Assembly: GCA_902765735.1 (NCBI GenBank)
Contig: CACXBB010000025.1
Coordinates: 1 to 56,714, forward strand
DNA from: an uncultured Eubacteriales bacterium
Lineage (GTDB): Bacteria; Bacillota; Clostridia; Christensenellales; Aristaeellaceae
DNA: 56,714 nt
Direction: 5' to 3'
Position 1 is the stretch's first letter. Each line of letters starts with the position of its first letter. Position numbers and translations under genes: made by a program. The notes below the pieces were generated by a model that worked only from the letters and a program-made list of their open reading frames with translations, did no database searches and was not told the DNA's origin. Positions 1 through 7,902 of this stretch are shown here, in pieces.

Positions 1-139
1 GGAGGAGGGAGGCGTGCCGGGGCACGTTGACCGACGACAACGCAGCAATGGCGGATTCAGACAAGCAGAATGTATGAATAATTTATGCACAGTCCCTTAC
101 GTGAAGAGCCAATAAACAGCAAAAACAGGAGGCCAATTG
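1..139. other. upstream edge, no assigned gene
   Basis: No reading frame here can be assigned. All three plus frames close before the first gene, and positions 1-76 could be the tail of a gene that begins outside the window. The string GTGAAGAGCCA near 102-112 matches the outer end of the terminator-associated repeat family seen at 11922, 41072 and 45502, so an end of that element may lie here. The ribosome-binding site AGGAGG at 127-132 belongs to the next gene. Confidence 0.4.
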
Positions 140-1303
140 ATGCTCTATAAGAACGATTGGAAGGAGACCCGGGAGAAATGGGTCAACTACTGGAAGCAGC
201 ACAACACCGGCCGGCCGCTGATGCACGTACTGGCGAGGAAGCCGGAGATGGAGCAGTACGTCGGAAAAAAAGCCCCGGGCGGCGTGAACGACTCCATCAT
301 CTGCCAGGGCCGCTACTACACGCTGCCGGAGGCGCTCTGGTGGCACGACCTCGACGACAAGTACTTAAACGCCCGGGGACTGGTCGAGCGCTACCGGGTG
401 TTCTGCGAAAACCACCTGTTCCTGGCGGAGAGCTTCCCGAACCTGGATGTGTGCCTGGGCCCCGGCTCCACCGCGGCCTATCTGGGCAGCGACGTGGGCT
501 TCTCCGAGGACACCATCTGGTTCAAGCCCTGCGTGGCGGACGAGTGGGACGACCACCCCGAGATCCGCTTCGACCCCGAAAACCCCTGGTTCAGCCGCCA
601 TCTCAGGCTGGTGGCCGACGCCCGGCGTCTGATGGGCGACGACGTGCTGCTGGACATGCCGGACCTGATGGAGAACCTGGACGTGCTGTCCTCGCTGCGG
701 GGCGCGCAGGAGCTGATGATGGACCTGATCGAGGACCCGGACATGATCAAGGCGCGGGTGGATCAGGTCACAAAGGCCTACTTCCCGATCTTCGACGCCT
801 TCTACGATCAGGTGAAGGACGCCGAGGGGGGCAACGCCTACAACTGCTTCCAGATCTGGGCCCCCGGCAGGCTGGCCAAGCTCCAGTGCGACGCCTCCGC
901 CATGATGTCCACGGAGATGTTTGACGAATTCGTGCTGGACTCCCTGCGGGCGCAGACCGAATACCTGGACTTCTCCATGTACCACCTGGACGGCCCCGGG
1001 GCCATCAAGCACCTGGACAGCCTGATGAGCCTTGAGCGCCTCAACGCCCTGCAGTGGACCCCCGGCGAGCCCGGCCCCGACGGCACCCAGCCCCAGTGGG
1101 ACATCGTGTACGACAAGGCCACCGCCGCGGGCAAGTCCATCTGGGTGCACGTGTGCAACGGCGGCGTGGACGACTGGATCCGCGGCACGGACCACATCGT
1201 GCAGCGCTACGGCGCGAAGGGCACCTTCCTGTGGTATCCCGAGATGTCCCTCAAAGACGCCGAGAAGCTGCTGAGCTACGCGGACAGCCACTGGTGCCCG
1301 TGA
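140..1303 (+). CDS. uroporphyrinogen decarboxylase-superfamily protein (corrinoid methyltransferase-like)
   Basis: A 387-residue cytosolic protein that resembles the URO-D/MtaA-CmuA superfamily of TIM-barrel decarboxylases and cobalamin-dependent methyltransferases. The ATG at 140 is preferred over the adjacent in-frame TTG at 137, because AGGAGG at 127-132 lies seven bases before it. An HVC motif about 50 residues from the C-terminus and a Cys two residues from the end recall the zinc-binding His-x-Cys...Cys pattern of methyltransferases such as MtaA. The Cys spacing is shorter than usual, so zinc binding is inferred. A nucleoside phosphorylase follows 21 bases downstream, probably in the same transcript. 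The substrate is unknown, and a true haem-pathway URO-D is unlikely because no haem genes are nearby. Confidence 0.6.
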   Translation: MLYKNDWKETREKWVNYWKQHNTGRPLMHVLARKPEMEQYVGKKAPGGVNDSIICQGRYYTLPEALWWHDLDDKYLNARGLVERYRVFCENHLFLAESFPNLDVCLGPGSTAAYLGSDVGFSEDTIWFKPCVADEWDDHPEIRFDPENPWFSRHLRLVADARRLMGDDVLLDMPDLMENLDVLSSLRGAQELMMDLIEDPDMIKARVDQVTKAYFPIFDAFYDQVKDAEGGNAYNCFQIWAPGRLAKLQCDASAMMSTEMFDEFVLDSLRAQTEYLDFSMYHLDGPGAIKHLDSLMSLERLNALQWTPGEPGPDGTQPQWDIVYDKATAAGKSIWVHVCNGGVDDWIRGTDHIVQRYGAKGTFLWYPEMSLKDAEKLLSYADSHWCP

Positions 1304-1324
1304 GCGACGAAGGGGGAGGATCAT

Positions 1325-2077
1325 ATGAGACAGCCGCACATCGCGCTGGACGAATCGCTGGGCATCCGCTACGCCATACTGCCCGGCGACCTCACCCGCA
1401 TCGACCGCATCAAGGTCTTTCTGGAGGACCCGGAGGAGCTTGCCTGCAACCGGGAATACCGCAGCGTCCGCGGGCGCTACAAGGGCGTGGACGTGCTGGC
1501 GATGTCCACGGGCATGGGCGGCTGCTCCGTCGGCATCGCCGTGGAGGAGCTTCGCAACATCGGCGTGCGCGCGGCCATCCGCGTGGGCTCCTGCGGCGCA
1601 CTGCAGGAGGGCATCGCGCTGGGCGATCTGATCGTCGTCTCCGGCGCGGTGCGCGACGACGGCGCGTCCAAGGCATATCTGCCGGGCATCTACCCCGCCT
1701 ACGCGGATTTCCGGCTGTTGTCCTGCATACTCGACGCCGCCGCCGCGCTGGGCGTGCCCTTCCACGAGGGCGTCGCCCACAGCCACGAGAGCTTCTACCA
1801 CGACGAGGCAGAGGACGTGAGCGCGTACTGGTCAAGGAAGGGCGTGCTGGCCGCGGACATGGAGAGCGCCGCGCTTCTGACCATCGGACGCCTGCGCGGC
1901 ATGCGGGCCGCTTCGATCCTCAACAACGTGGTGCTCTACGGCGCGGACACCGCGGACGCCGTCGGCGACTACGCGATCGGTGAATCGGCGACCGCCCGGG
2001 GCGAACGCGACGAGATCCGCGTGGCGCTGGAGGCGTTTGTGCGGCTGTCAGGCAGAGAACCGGCGCTTCACGGATAG
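1325..2077 (+). CDS. nucleoside phosphorylase (uridine/purine phosphorylase family)
   Basis: A 250-residue member of the PNP/UDP phosphorylase family, which splits a nucleoside with phosphate into base and (deoxy)ribose-1-phosphate. Family marks are the N-terminal phosphate-site GDLTRIDRI, the glycine-rich STGMGGCSVGIAVEEL, RVGSCGAL, and the sugar-binding ADMESAAL near residue 180. The length is normal for the family. The start is ATG at 1325 with GGGGGAGG just upstream. Base specificity cannot be read from the motifs. It probably shares a transcript with the URO-D-like gene before it, an unusual pairing with no obvious joint pathway. Confidence 0.8.
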   Translation: MRQPHIALDESLGIRYAILPGDLTRIDRIKVFLEDPEELACNREYRSVRGRYKGVDVLAMSTGMGGCSVGIAVEELRNIGVRAAIRVGSCGALQEGIALGDLIVVSGAVRDDGASKAYLPGIYPAYADFRLLSCILDAAAALGVPFHEGVAHSHESFYHDEAEDVSAYWSRKGVLAADMESAALLTIGRLRGMRAASILNNVVLYGADTADAVGDYAIGESATARGERDEIRVALEAFVRLSGREPALHG

Positions 2078-2084
2078 ATGAGGA

Positions 2085-2180
2085 ATATCCCCCTCATCAG
2101 TCGCCAAGGCGACGCCAAAAACTACGATTTTGGCGTCGCCTTGGCGCCAGCTTCCCCCCAGGGGGAAGCCTTCATCCGAA
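2085..2180. repeat. palindromic REP-type repeat
   Basis: A nested palindrome between convergent genes. An 18-base arm at 2103-2120 is repeated in perfect inversion at 2128-2145 with a 7-base loop, followed by a second small palindrome made of runs of C and G around 2151-2168. The first part (CCCCTCATCAGTC) and last part recur in the element at 41072-41341. It lies just past the phosphorylase stop and could act as a bidirectional terminator. Confidence 0.7.
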
Positions 2181-2186
2181 GAACCG

Positions 2187-3715
2187 TCACTTTTTCAGAT
2201 GGATTCGCGTGGCATTCATGCCGAGGGAACGGTCAAACTCGATGGCTCCGGCCAGTCGGTTGAGCACCGTGACATTGTCGAATTCACATTGAAGCGCCGG
2301 GTCGGGCACGGTGGGGTTGAACCCCGCGCCCATGTCCCGGAGGGAGATCACGACCTCGTCCCCGGCGTCGCGCAGGGACACGTCGATCACGCCCTTCGCG
2401 CCCGGATTGGCCAGCGCAATGCCGGTCAGCATCTCCTCCAGCGCCAGGCAGGTCCGGTTTCCCAGCGCGGGCGAAACACGCCGCGCGATCCACTCTCCCG
2501 CTTCCTCGGAGAGCCGGATCTGCTTGGGTATATCCATCTCCACCGAAAAATCATACCGATCCGCGTCGGGCTTTGAGGCAGCAGGAAGCTGCCCATCCCC
2601 GGCGCGTTCTTGCGTCGGATCAGCGCCATGGCCGCGAAGGCGAAGGCCGTCGAGAGCGCCTCCGCCGCAATTATGCCCGTCCACACGCCGATCATGCCCA
2701 TCCGCCGGGACAAAAGCCACACCAGCGCAAGGGGCAGTATCAGCCCTTTCAGCGCCGTCAGTACGGCGGAGAGGGTCTGCCGCTTGATGGCCTGCCAGTA
2801 GAACGACATCAAAAAGTTCATGCCCACAAAGGGATAGCTTATGACGAACAGCCGTATGGCCCCGGTCATGTAGGCCGATTTCTCCGCGCCCTCGATGCTG
2901 TACATTTTGAGCAGTATCGCCGGGCACAGCGCAAACAGCGCCGCCATCAGCACCGCGCCGATCAGCACGATCCGCATCGCGCGCATCAGCACGAAGCGCA
3001 CCCGGTCGTAGTCGCTCTCGTGGTAGTAGAACGAGGCGATGGGCGACAGCGTCTGGGCCGTGCCGATGAACAGTATGTAGCCCAGGAAAAGGCTGTTCTT
3101 GTAGACGCTGTACGCCTGCAGGCCCAGCGCGCCGCCGCAGACGGTGATGAGGGCGTTGAGCGTATGGGTGCACACGGTGATTTAGAGCTGGGAGGACGCG
3201 GTGGGAAAGCCTCGGACGCAGATGGCCCAGGTTTCCTTAAGGAACACCGCAATCCCCGCCCCAAAGGGGGACACTACCCTGAGCTGGCGATGCTTCGAGG
3301 CCAGATAACGCGAAATCCAGGCGGAACCACCTACATAGCCGATCACCGTGGCCAGCGCCGCGCCGCGCAAGCCCATGTTGAAGCCCTTCATCAGCACGAT
3401 ATCCATGGTCAGGTTGATGAGGTTGGAAATCAGCACCGCCTGAAAGGACAGCCTGGGGCTGCCGTCCGATCGGGCGAAGTAGGACAGGCTCATAATGTAG
3501 CACAGAAGCGGTATCCCCAGCACCAGCACCGAGCAGTACTCCGCCACGTCGCCTCTGAGCGACTCGTCGCGGCACAGGAAGGCGACCAGCGCCCCGCGAA
3601 ACGCGGTGCCCAGCGCCGCAAAGAGCAGGCCGAAGATCAGAAGCGCGGTCATCGCGGTGGAGAACAGCCGGTCGGCCCGGTCGCGGTCGTGGTCCGCCGT
3701 GGCGTTGGAGGCCAG
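2187..3715 (-). pseudogene. MATE-family transporter fused to an HATPase (anti-sigma/SpoIIAB-like) domain, broken
   Basis: Remnant of a membrane drug/metabolite exporter followed by a GHKL ATPase domain. On the minus strand the MATE part starts abruptly at about 3710, with its first helices missing and upstream reductase DNA in their place. It runs through many hydrophobic helices to a TAA at 3182-3184 inside the typical GFPTASSQL segment, then continues in the same frame from 3181 to about 2580. One base appears lost near 2575-2580, because the protein then continues in another frame as an HATPase domain with an N-box (LALEEMLTGI) and G1-like DMGAGF, ending at 2187. The MATE-linker-HATPase order suggests a single fusion protein originally. 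Expected damage: N-terminal loss, one nonsense codon and one frameshift. Confidence 0.75.
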
Positions 3716-3990
3716 CAGGATCTCGCCCGCCGTGCTGGTGGTGGAGATGTGGATCATCCGCGCCCCGTGCCGCGTGGCAAATTCGAGAACGTTTTGAACG
3801 CCCAGCACATTGGTGTCGTAGATGTCCGAGCCCGCCGAGAAGTGCTTGACGGACGCCGCGCAGTTGAACACCATGTCCGCTTCAAGGTCGTCCAGCCGCT
3901 TTAAGCTCTCCGCGTCGGTGATCTCGCCCTCCGCGATCATCAGCCGTCCGCCCAGCAGGTTGGCGAAGTCGTTGTCAAAGTAGTAGAACA
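3700..3990 (-). pseudogene. fragment of a terminal thioester reductase domain (NRPS R domain)
   Basis: About 90 residues of an NAD(P)-dependent thioester reductase of the type that releases NRPS products as aldehydes or alcohols. Visible pieces are LFYYFDNDF, AEGEITD, VFNCAASVKHF, NVLGVQNVL and HISTTSTAGE, which are interior segments of the extended-SDR fold. Both the Rossmann start (GxxGxxG) and the C-terminal half are missing. Upstream it joins, out of frame, to a condensation domain at about 3989. Downstream it runs in frame into MATE sequence at about 3700-3715. It is inferred to be the last domain of the synthetase remnant at 3989-6168. Confidence 0.75.
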
Positions 3991-6168
3991 GCCGTCGTAG
4001 GCCGCGGCGATATCGGCGAACACGAGGTTCAGAGAGCCGCCGTCCACGATCAGGTGGTGGAACAGGCTGAACAGGCAAACGCCCGCGTCGGTCACGAAGA
4101 TCCTGAACCGGCACAGCGCGCCGCCGTTCAGATCAAAGGGCTCCGCAGCCAGCGCCTCGGCCATCTCATCGGTCAACGCCGCCACGCGCTCGATCGGCAC
4201 CTCCACGCGCCGGGCGTCGTCCCGAAGCTGCACTGGCCGGCCGTTTTCGGTGCCGAGGGTCACCTTCAGGTAAGGATGGTGGTCGAGTATTTTCACGACG
4301 GCGTTCCGCAGCCGCTCCGGATCGATGGAGCGATCAAAGCGGATCACGTTCGGCAAATGATAACCCACGCCCTCCGGGTGCGCCATGCAGTCGAAGTAGA
4401 TGCCCAGCTGGTTGGCGGTCATGGGATAGGCCGTCACCGCGCGCTCAGGCGCGTCGCACTCCTTGCCCTGTGCTGCCAGCCCGTCCACCAGCGCGGCGAT
4501 GCCCGCCACGGTGCGGCGCTTCATCAGTGCCGTCACCTGCACCGGCTGGCCGAATTTCTCGTAGAGGTCGGACAGCAGCACGATCATGGACAGCGACGTC
4601 AGCCCCAGCGCAAACAGGTCGTCATTGATGCCGAACTGACCGTTCCCGATCAGCGCCGCGGTCATGTCGAACACGGCCCTCTGGGTGTCGGTCTCCGAGC
4701 GCTCCAGCACAGCCCGGGCCTGCGTGTCCACGGGAAGCTCCTTAAGCTGCCTCATGGATACCTTGCCGTTGGGCGTCAGCGGGAAGGCGTCAAGCCGCGT
4801 GTAATACGTGGGCGCCATGTAGGGCGGCAGCTTTTGCAGCACGAAATCCCGCAGTCTGTCCGCGGTTACGTCCTGCGCGCCGGCCCTGACGGTATAGAAG
4901 GCGCACAGGTGCTCCGTGCCCTGCACGTTTTTCACGATGACCCGCGCCTGGGTCACGCCGGGGAAGCGCCCCAGCGTGTTCTCGATCTCCTCCAGCTCGA
5001 TGCGCAGGCCGCGCAGCTTGATCATGCCGTCGTTTCGGCCCAGCACGAACACCTCGCCCGCGTCGTCCCGCCAGGCCAGGTCTCCGGTATTGCACCAGCG
5101 CTCGCCGTCGAGGACGGGAAAGCGCTCGGCGGTCAGGGCGTCGTTGCGGAAGTAGCCGATGGCCACGCCCGCGCCGCCGACATACAATTCGCCCACGGCA
5201 TAGGGCGGCAGCGCTCCGCCGTCGGCGTCGCAGATGCGGTCCCACACGTTGAGCATCGGAAAGCCTGCGGACACCCGCTCGGAGTCCATGCGCTTCTGGT
5301 GGGAGGCGATGGTGACCTCCGTCGGCCCGCAGGAGTTGTAGATCTCGCAGTCGGAGTGCTCCCGGATCACCCGGAACAGCCGCCCCGGGAAGCCCTCGCC
5401 GCCCACGATCATCACCCGCACGCCGCGAAGCGCCTCGCAGAAGGCGGGTATTTCGCTGTACTGCAAAAGCCGCGTGGGGGTGGCCCCCAGCGCGTCGATG
5501 CCGTACTGCTTCACCAGCGCCGCGATGGTCATGGGGTTGACCATCTGCTCCTCGTCGCACAGCACGACATGCACGCCGTTCAATATCGTGCCGAAGATCT
5601 CCCGGAGGAACACGATGAACGACACGCTGGACAGGCACAGCATGCCGCGGCAGCGCGTGGACAGCGCGTGGATCGGCGCGTTCTCCGGCTCCGGCACGAT
5701 GTAATTGGAGATGCCCCGGTGGGACAGCGCCACGCCCTTGGGCCTGCCGGTGGTGCCGGAGGTGTAGATGATGAAGCACAGATCGTCCGGCGTGACCTCG
5801 ACGTCCGGGGCCGTGTCGTCGTCTGAGACCAGATCTTCCGGCGCGACGCACCGGCTGAAGCCCGAGGCCACCTCCGGCACGTCGGTGATGATGAGCGCCG
5901 CGGCGGTATCCTCCGGCGAATCGGTGTCCATCACCTCGAACGTCGCGGGCTGATCCGAATAGTACTGTTCATACCCCCTGTCCCCGCCCGCGCGGACCCT
6001 CAAACCGAAGTTTCCACTGATGACCCGGGGGATCGCGCGGCAGAGGAGCGCCTCGTCCGCGGGGTCAAAGCGCATCCTGAAATAGATGTTGTACGCCGAC
6101 GTTCCGGGATGATCGAGCTCGGCCAGCAGAATGCGGCTCTGCAACGGGGAAAGCTAAAATGACATCAT
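3989..6168 (-). pseudogene. non-ribosomal peptide synthetase remnant (C-A-T-C), degraded
   Basis: The natural start is probably ATG at 6168 (GGAGG six bases upstream), but codon 5 (6154-6156) is TAG, and typical C-domain sequence (LSPLQ...) follows it in frame. Only about 85 residues of the first condensation domain remain before the sequence jumps, near 5890, into the middle of an adenylation domain. That domain keeps A3 (YTSGTTGRPKG), A5 (GPTEV), A7 (NTGDL), A8-A9 and A10 (NGKV). The residue aligned with the conserved Asp235 of PheA is Ile (FIVFLREIF). A carrier domain (LFALGLTSL) and a second condensation domain with HHLIVDG follow, cut shortly after that motif at about 3989. A full C-A-T-C-A-T-R parent would be over 2000 residues. 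Production of any peptide is very unlikely. Confidence 0.85.
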
Positions 6169-6218
6169 GGTTTCCTCCACATGTATGCAGTATCATAAGT
6201 TTTGTTGAACTTGCTCAT
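6165..6218 (-). CDS. 17-codon ORF overlapping the NRPS start (leader peptide or gene remnant)
   Basis: A tiny ORF whose TGA overlaps the NRPS ATG as ATGA (6165-6168), the pattern of translational coupling. Its ATG at 6218 has an AGGGGG ribosome-binding site about nine bases upstream, and its last codons carry the GGAGG site of the NRPS. The product, MSKFNKTYDTAYMWRKP, is not recognised. It could be a leader peptide, or the two ends of a larger gene joined by deletion as in the genes downstream. The low confidence reflects the short length. Confidence 0.35.
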   Translation of the reverse strand: MSKFNKTYDTAYMWRKP

Positions 6219-6265
6219 GACGCGCGCCCCCTTCGTCTGTGCCACCTGCGGTCTTATCAGTGATT

Positions 6266-6814
6266 TCACAGTTCTTCCCGCATGTACGTCCGGTTCCCGT
6301 CCCCCAGGTCCTTCCATTCGACGACCCCGTCCTCCAGCGTGCAGTAGCCGTGGGCGGAGCCATTCTTGGGGATGGAGACGGAGCCAGGATTGACAAACGC
6401 CGCCTCCCCGCGCCGCGCGAAGCAGGGCACGTGGGTATGGCCGAAGAACAGCGCGTCCCCGGGCATGAGCCTGGGCGGGTGATCCGGGTTGAACACGTGG
6501 CCGTGGGTCATGTACAGCACGCGCCCGCCCGCAAACAGCGCCGCGTAGTCCGCCATCACCGGGAAGTCCAGCACCATCTGGTCCACCTCGGCCTCGCAGT
6601 TGCCCCGCACGCACAGAAGCGCCGGGGCGATGGCGTTGAGCATGGCGATCACCTTCTTGGGAGCGTAGTCCTCCGGCAGGTCGTTGCGGGGGCCGTGGTA
6701 GAGTATGTCCCCCAGCAGCACCAGCCGTTCCGGCCTCTCCTGCCGCCAGGCTTCGAGCATCCTCTCGCACCACTTCGCGCTGCCGTGGATGTCCGACGCG
6801 ATCATCAGCTTCAT
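6266..6814 (-). CDS. YfcE/MJ0936-family metallophosphoesterase
   Basis: A 182-residue calcineurin-like phosphodiesterase, predicted to be cytosolic and to use two metal ions. The family motifs appear in order: SDIHG (8-12), GDILYHGPRND (about 36), GNCEAE (about 91), THGH (about 122) and GHTHVP (about 143). Then comes NPGSVSIPKN, typical of the YfcE subgroup. The length matches the family. The ATG at 6814 is preceded by a GGGGGAG site. It stands alone ahead of the decayed NRPS. The physiological substrate is unknown; relatives cleave phosphodiester model substrates. Confidence 0.85.
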   Translation of the reverse strand: MKLMIASDIHGSAKWCERMLEAWRQERPERLVLLGDILYHGPRNDLPEDYAPKKVIAMLNAIAPALLCVRGNCEAEVDQMVLDFPVMADYAALFAGGRVLYMTHGHVFNPDHPPRLMPGDALFFGHTHVPCFARRGEAAFVNPGSVSIPKNGSAHGYCTLEDGVVEWKDLGDGNRTYMREEL

Positions 6815-6992
6815 ATCATCACTCCCCCGTTCCCGTGTGATTTTGTCCCATCTCCTATCATAACATTTTTAATATTAAGCAGGGGTTATTTTTGCTTGAG
6901 AGCATGTGTATGTGATGGATAACTTAGCTTTGCTGTGATAGAATGAACCAGTTTAGACCATGTAGGGACACAGAGGAAGGGGAGTCCACGAC

Positions 6993-7874
6993 ATGCCGGA
7001 CAAGAAGCATCGCAGACGCGGGGACCGGTTCGACGCCACCTTGGTGCGCGACCTCGATCCGCTCCATTGGTTTTTCCCGTATATCTATCCCAACCGCGCG
7101 GACAACGAGGCCTTCATCCGCGAGGAGTTCGACCTGACCAACCTGAACGTCTTCCTGGCGAAGAAGAACGAGGGCCTGGACCACGCCCACCGCTACACGG
7201 TGTTCCACGCGGTGGCGGCGGCCATCGTGAAGGCCGTGACGCTGCGCCCCAGGATGAACCGCTTCATCAAGGGCTGCCGGCTGTACCAGCGCGACGAGCT
7301 GAGCGTGGGCTTCGTGGTAAAAAAGCACTTCGCGGACGACGGCGGGGAGGGCCTGGCCTTCATCAAGTTCCCGGAGGACACCACCATCGACAGCCTGCAC
7401 GCGCGCATCATGGATGAAATCTTTGAATGCCGCCGGGACGACGTGCAGGACAACTCCACCCAGGGCATGGAGATGTTCACCCACCTGCCGCGCTGGCTCA
7501 TGCGCATCGTGATGTGGGGGCTTCACCGGCTGGACTTCTACGGCCACGTGCCCTACGACCTCATCAAGGCCGACCCCAACTACGCCTCCGTGTTCATCAC
7601 CAACCTGGGCTCCATCAAGCTCAACGCGGCCTACCACCACTTGAGCAACTGGGGCACCAACTCGCTGTTCATCATCATCGGCGAAAAGGGCATGAAGCCC
7701 GTGTTCAGGCCCGACGGCTCCTATGAGATGCGCGAGCTTCTGTCCGTGGGCATCACGCTGGACGAGCGCATCGCCGACGGTTACTACTACGCCCAGACCA
7801 TCCGCCTGGTCAAGAAGCTGATCGAGTGCCCCGAGCTGCTCGATCTGCCCGCGAATCAACCGGTGGAATACTGA
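6993..7874 (+). CDS. lipoyl-less 2-oxoacid dehydrogenase E2-type acyltransferase
   Basis: A 293-residue stand-alone catalytic domain of the E2/chloramphenicol acetyltransferase fold, without lipoyl or peripheral-subunit-binding domains. The segments TVFHAVAAAIVKAV, VFITNLGS and a C-terminal ITLDERIADGYYYAQTIRLV align with E2 enzymes. In canonical E2 proteins that last region reads DHRVxDG, with His as the general base; here Glu occupies the His position and Asp-Gly is kept. Either the enzyme uses an altered mechanism or it is a scaffold. The start is ATG at 6993 with GGGGAG nine bases upstream. An acyl-CoA ligase follows after 28 bases, suggesting acyl activation and transfer as a pair, perhaps on lipid or envelope acyl groups. 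Confidence 0.75.
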   Translation: MPDKKHRRRGDRFDATLVRDLDPLHWFFPYIYPNRADNEAFIREEFDLTNLNVFLAKKNEGLDHAHRYTVFHAVAAAIVKAVTLRPRMNRFIKGCRLYQRDELSVGFVVKKHFADDGGEGLAFIKFPEDTTIDSLHARIMDEIFECRRDDVQDNSTQGMEMFTHLPRWLMRIVMWGLHRLDFYGHVPYDLIKADPNYASVFITNLGSIKLNAAYHHLSNWGTNSLFIIIGEKGMKPVFRPDGSYEMRELLSVGITLDERIADGYYYAQTIRLVKKLIECPELLDLPANQPVEY

Positions 7875-7902
7875 TAATACTCCAAGCAACGGAGGTTCAA
7901 CT

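Noticed and set aside
365-1801. 478-codon minus-strand frame across the first two genes
   Set aside because: It spans two well-supported plus-strand genes and has shadow composition.
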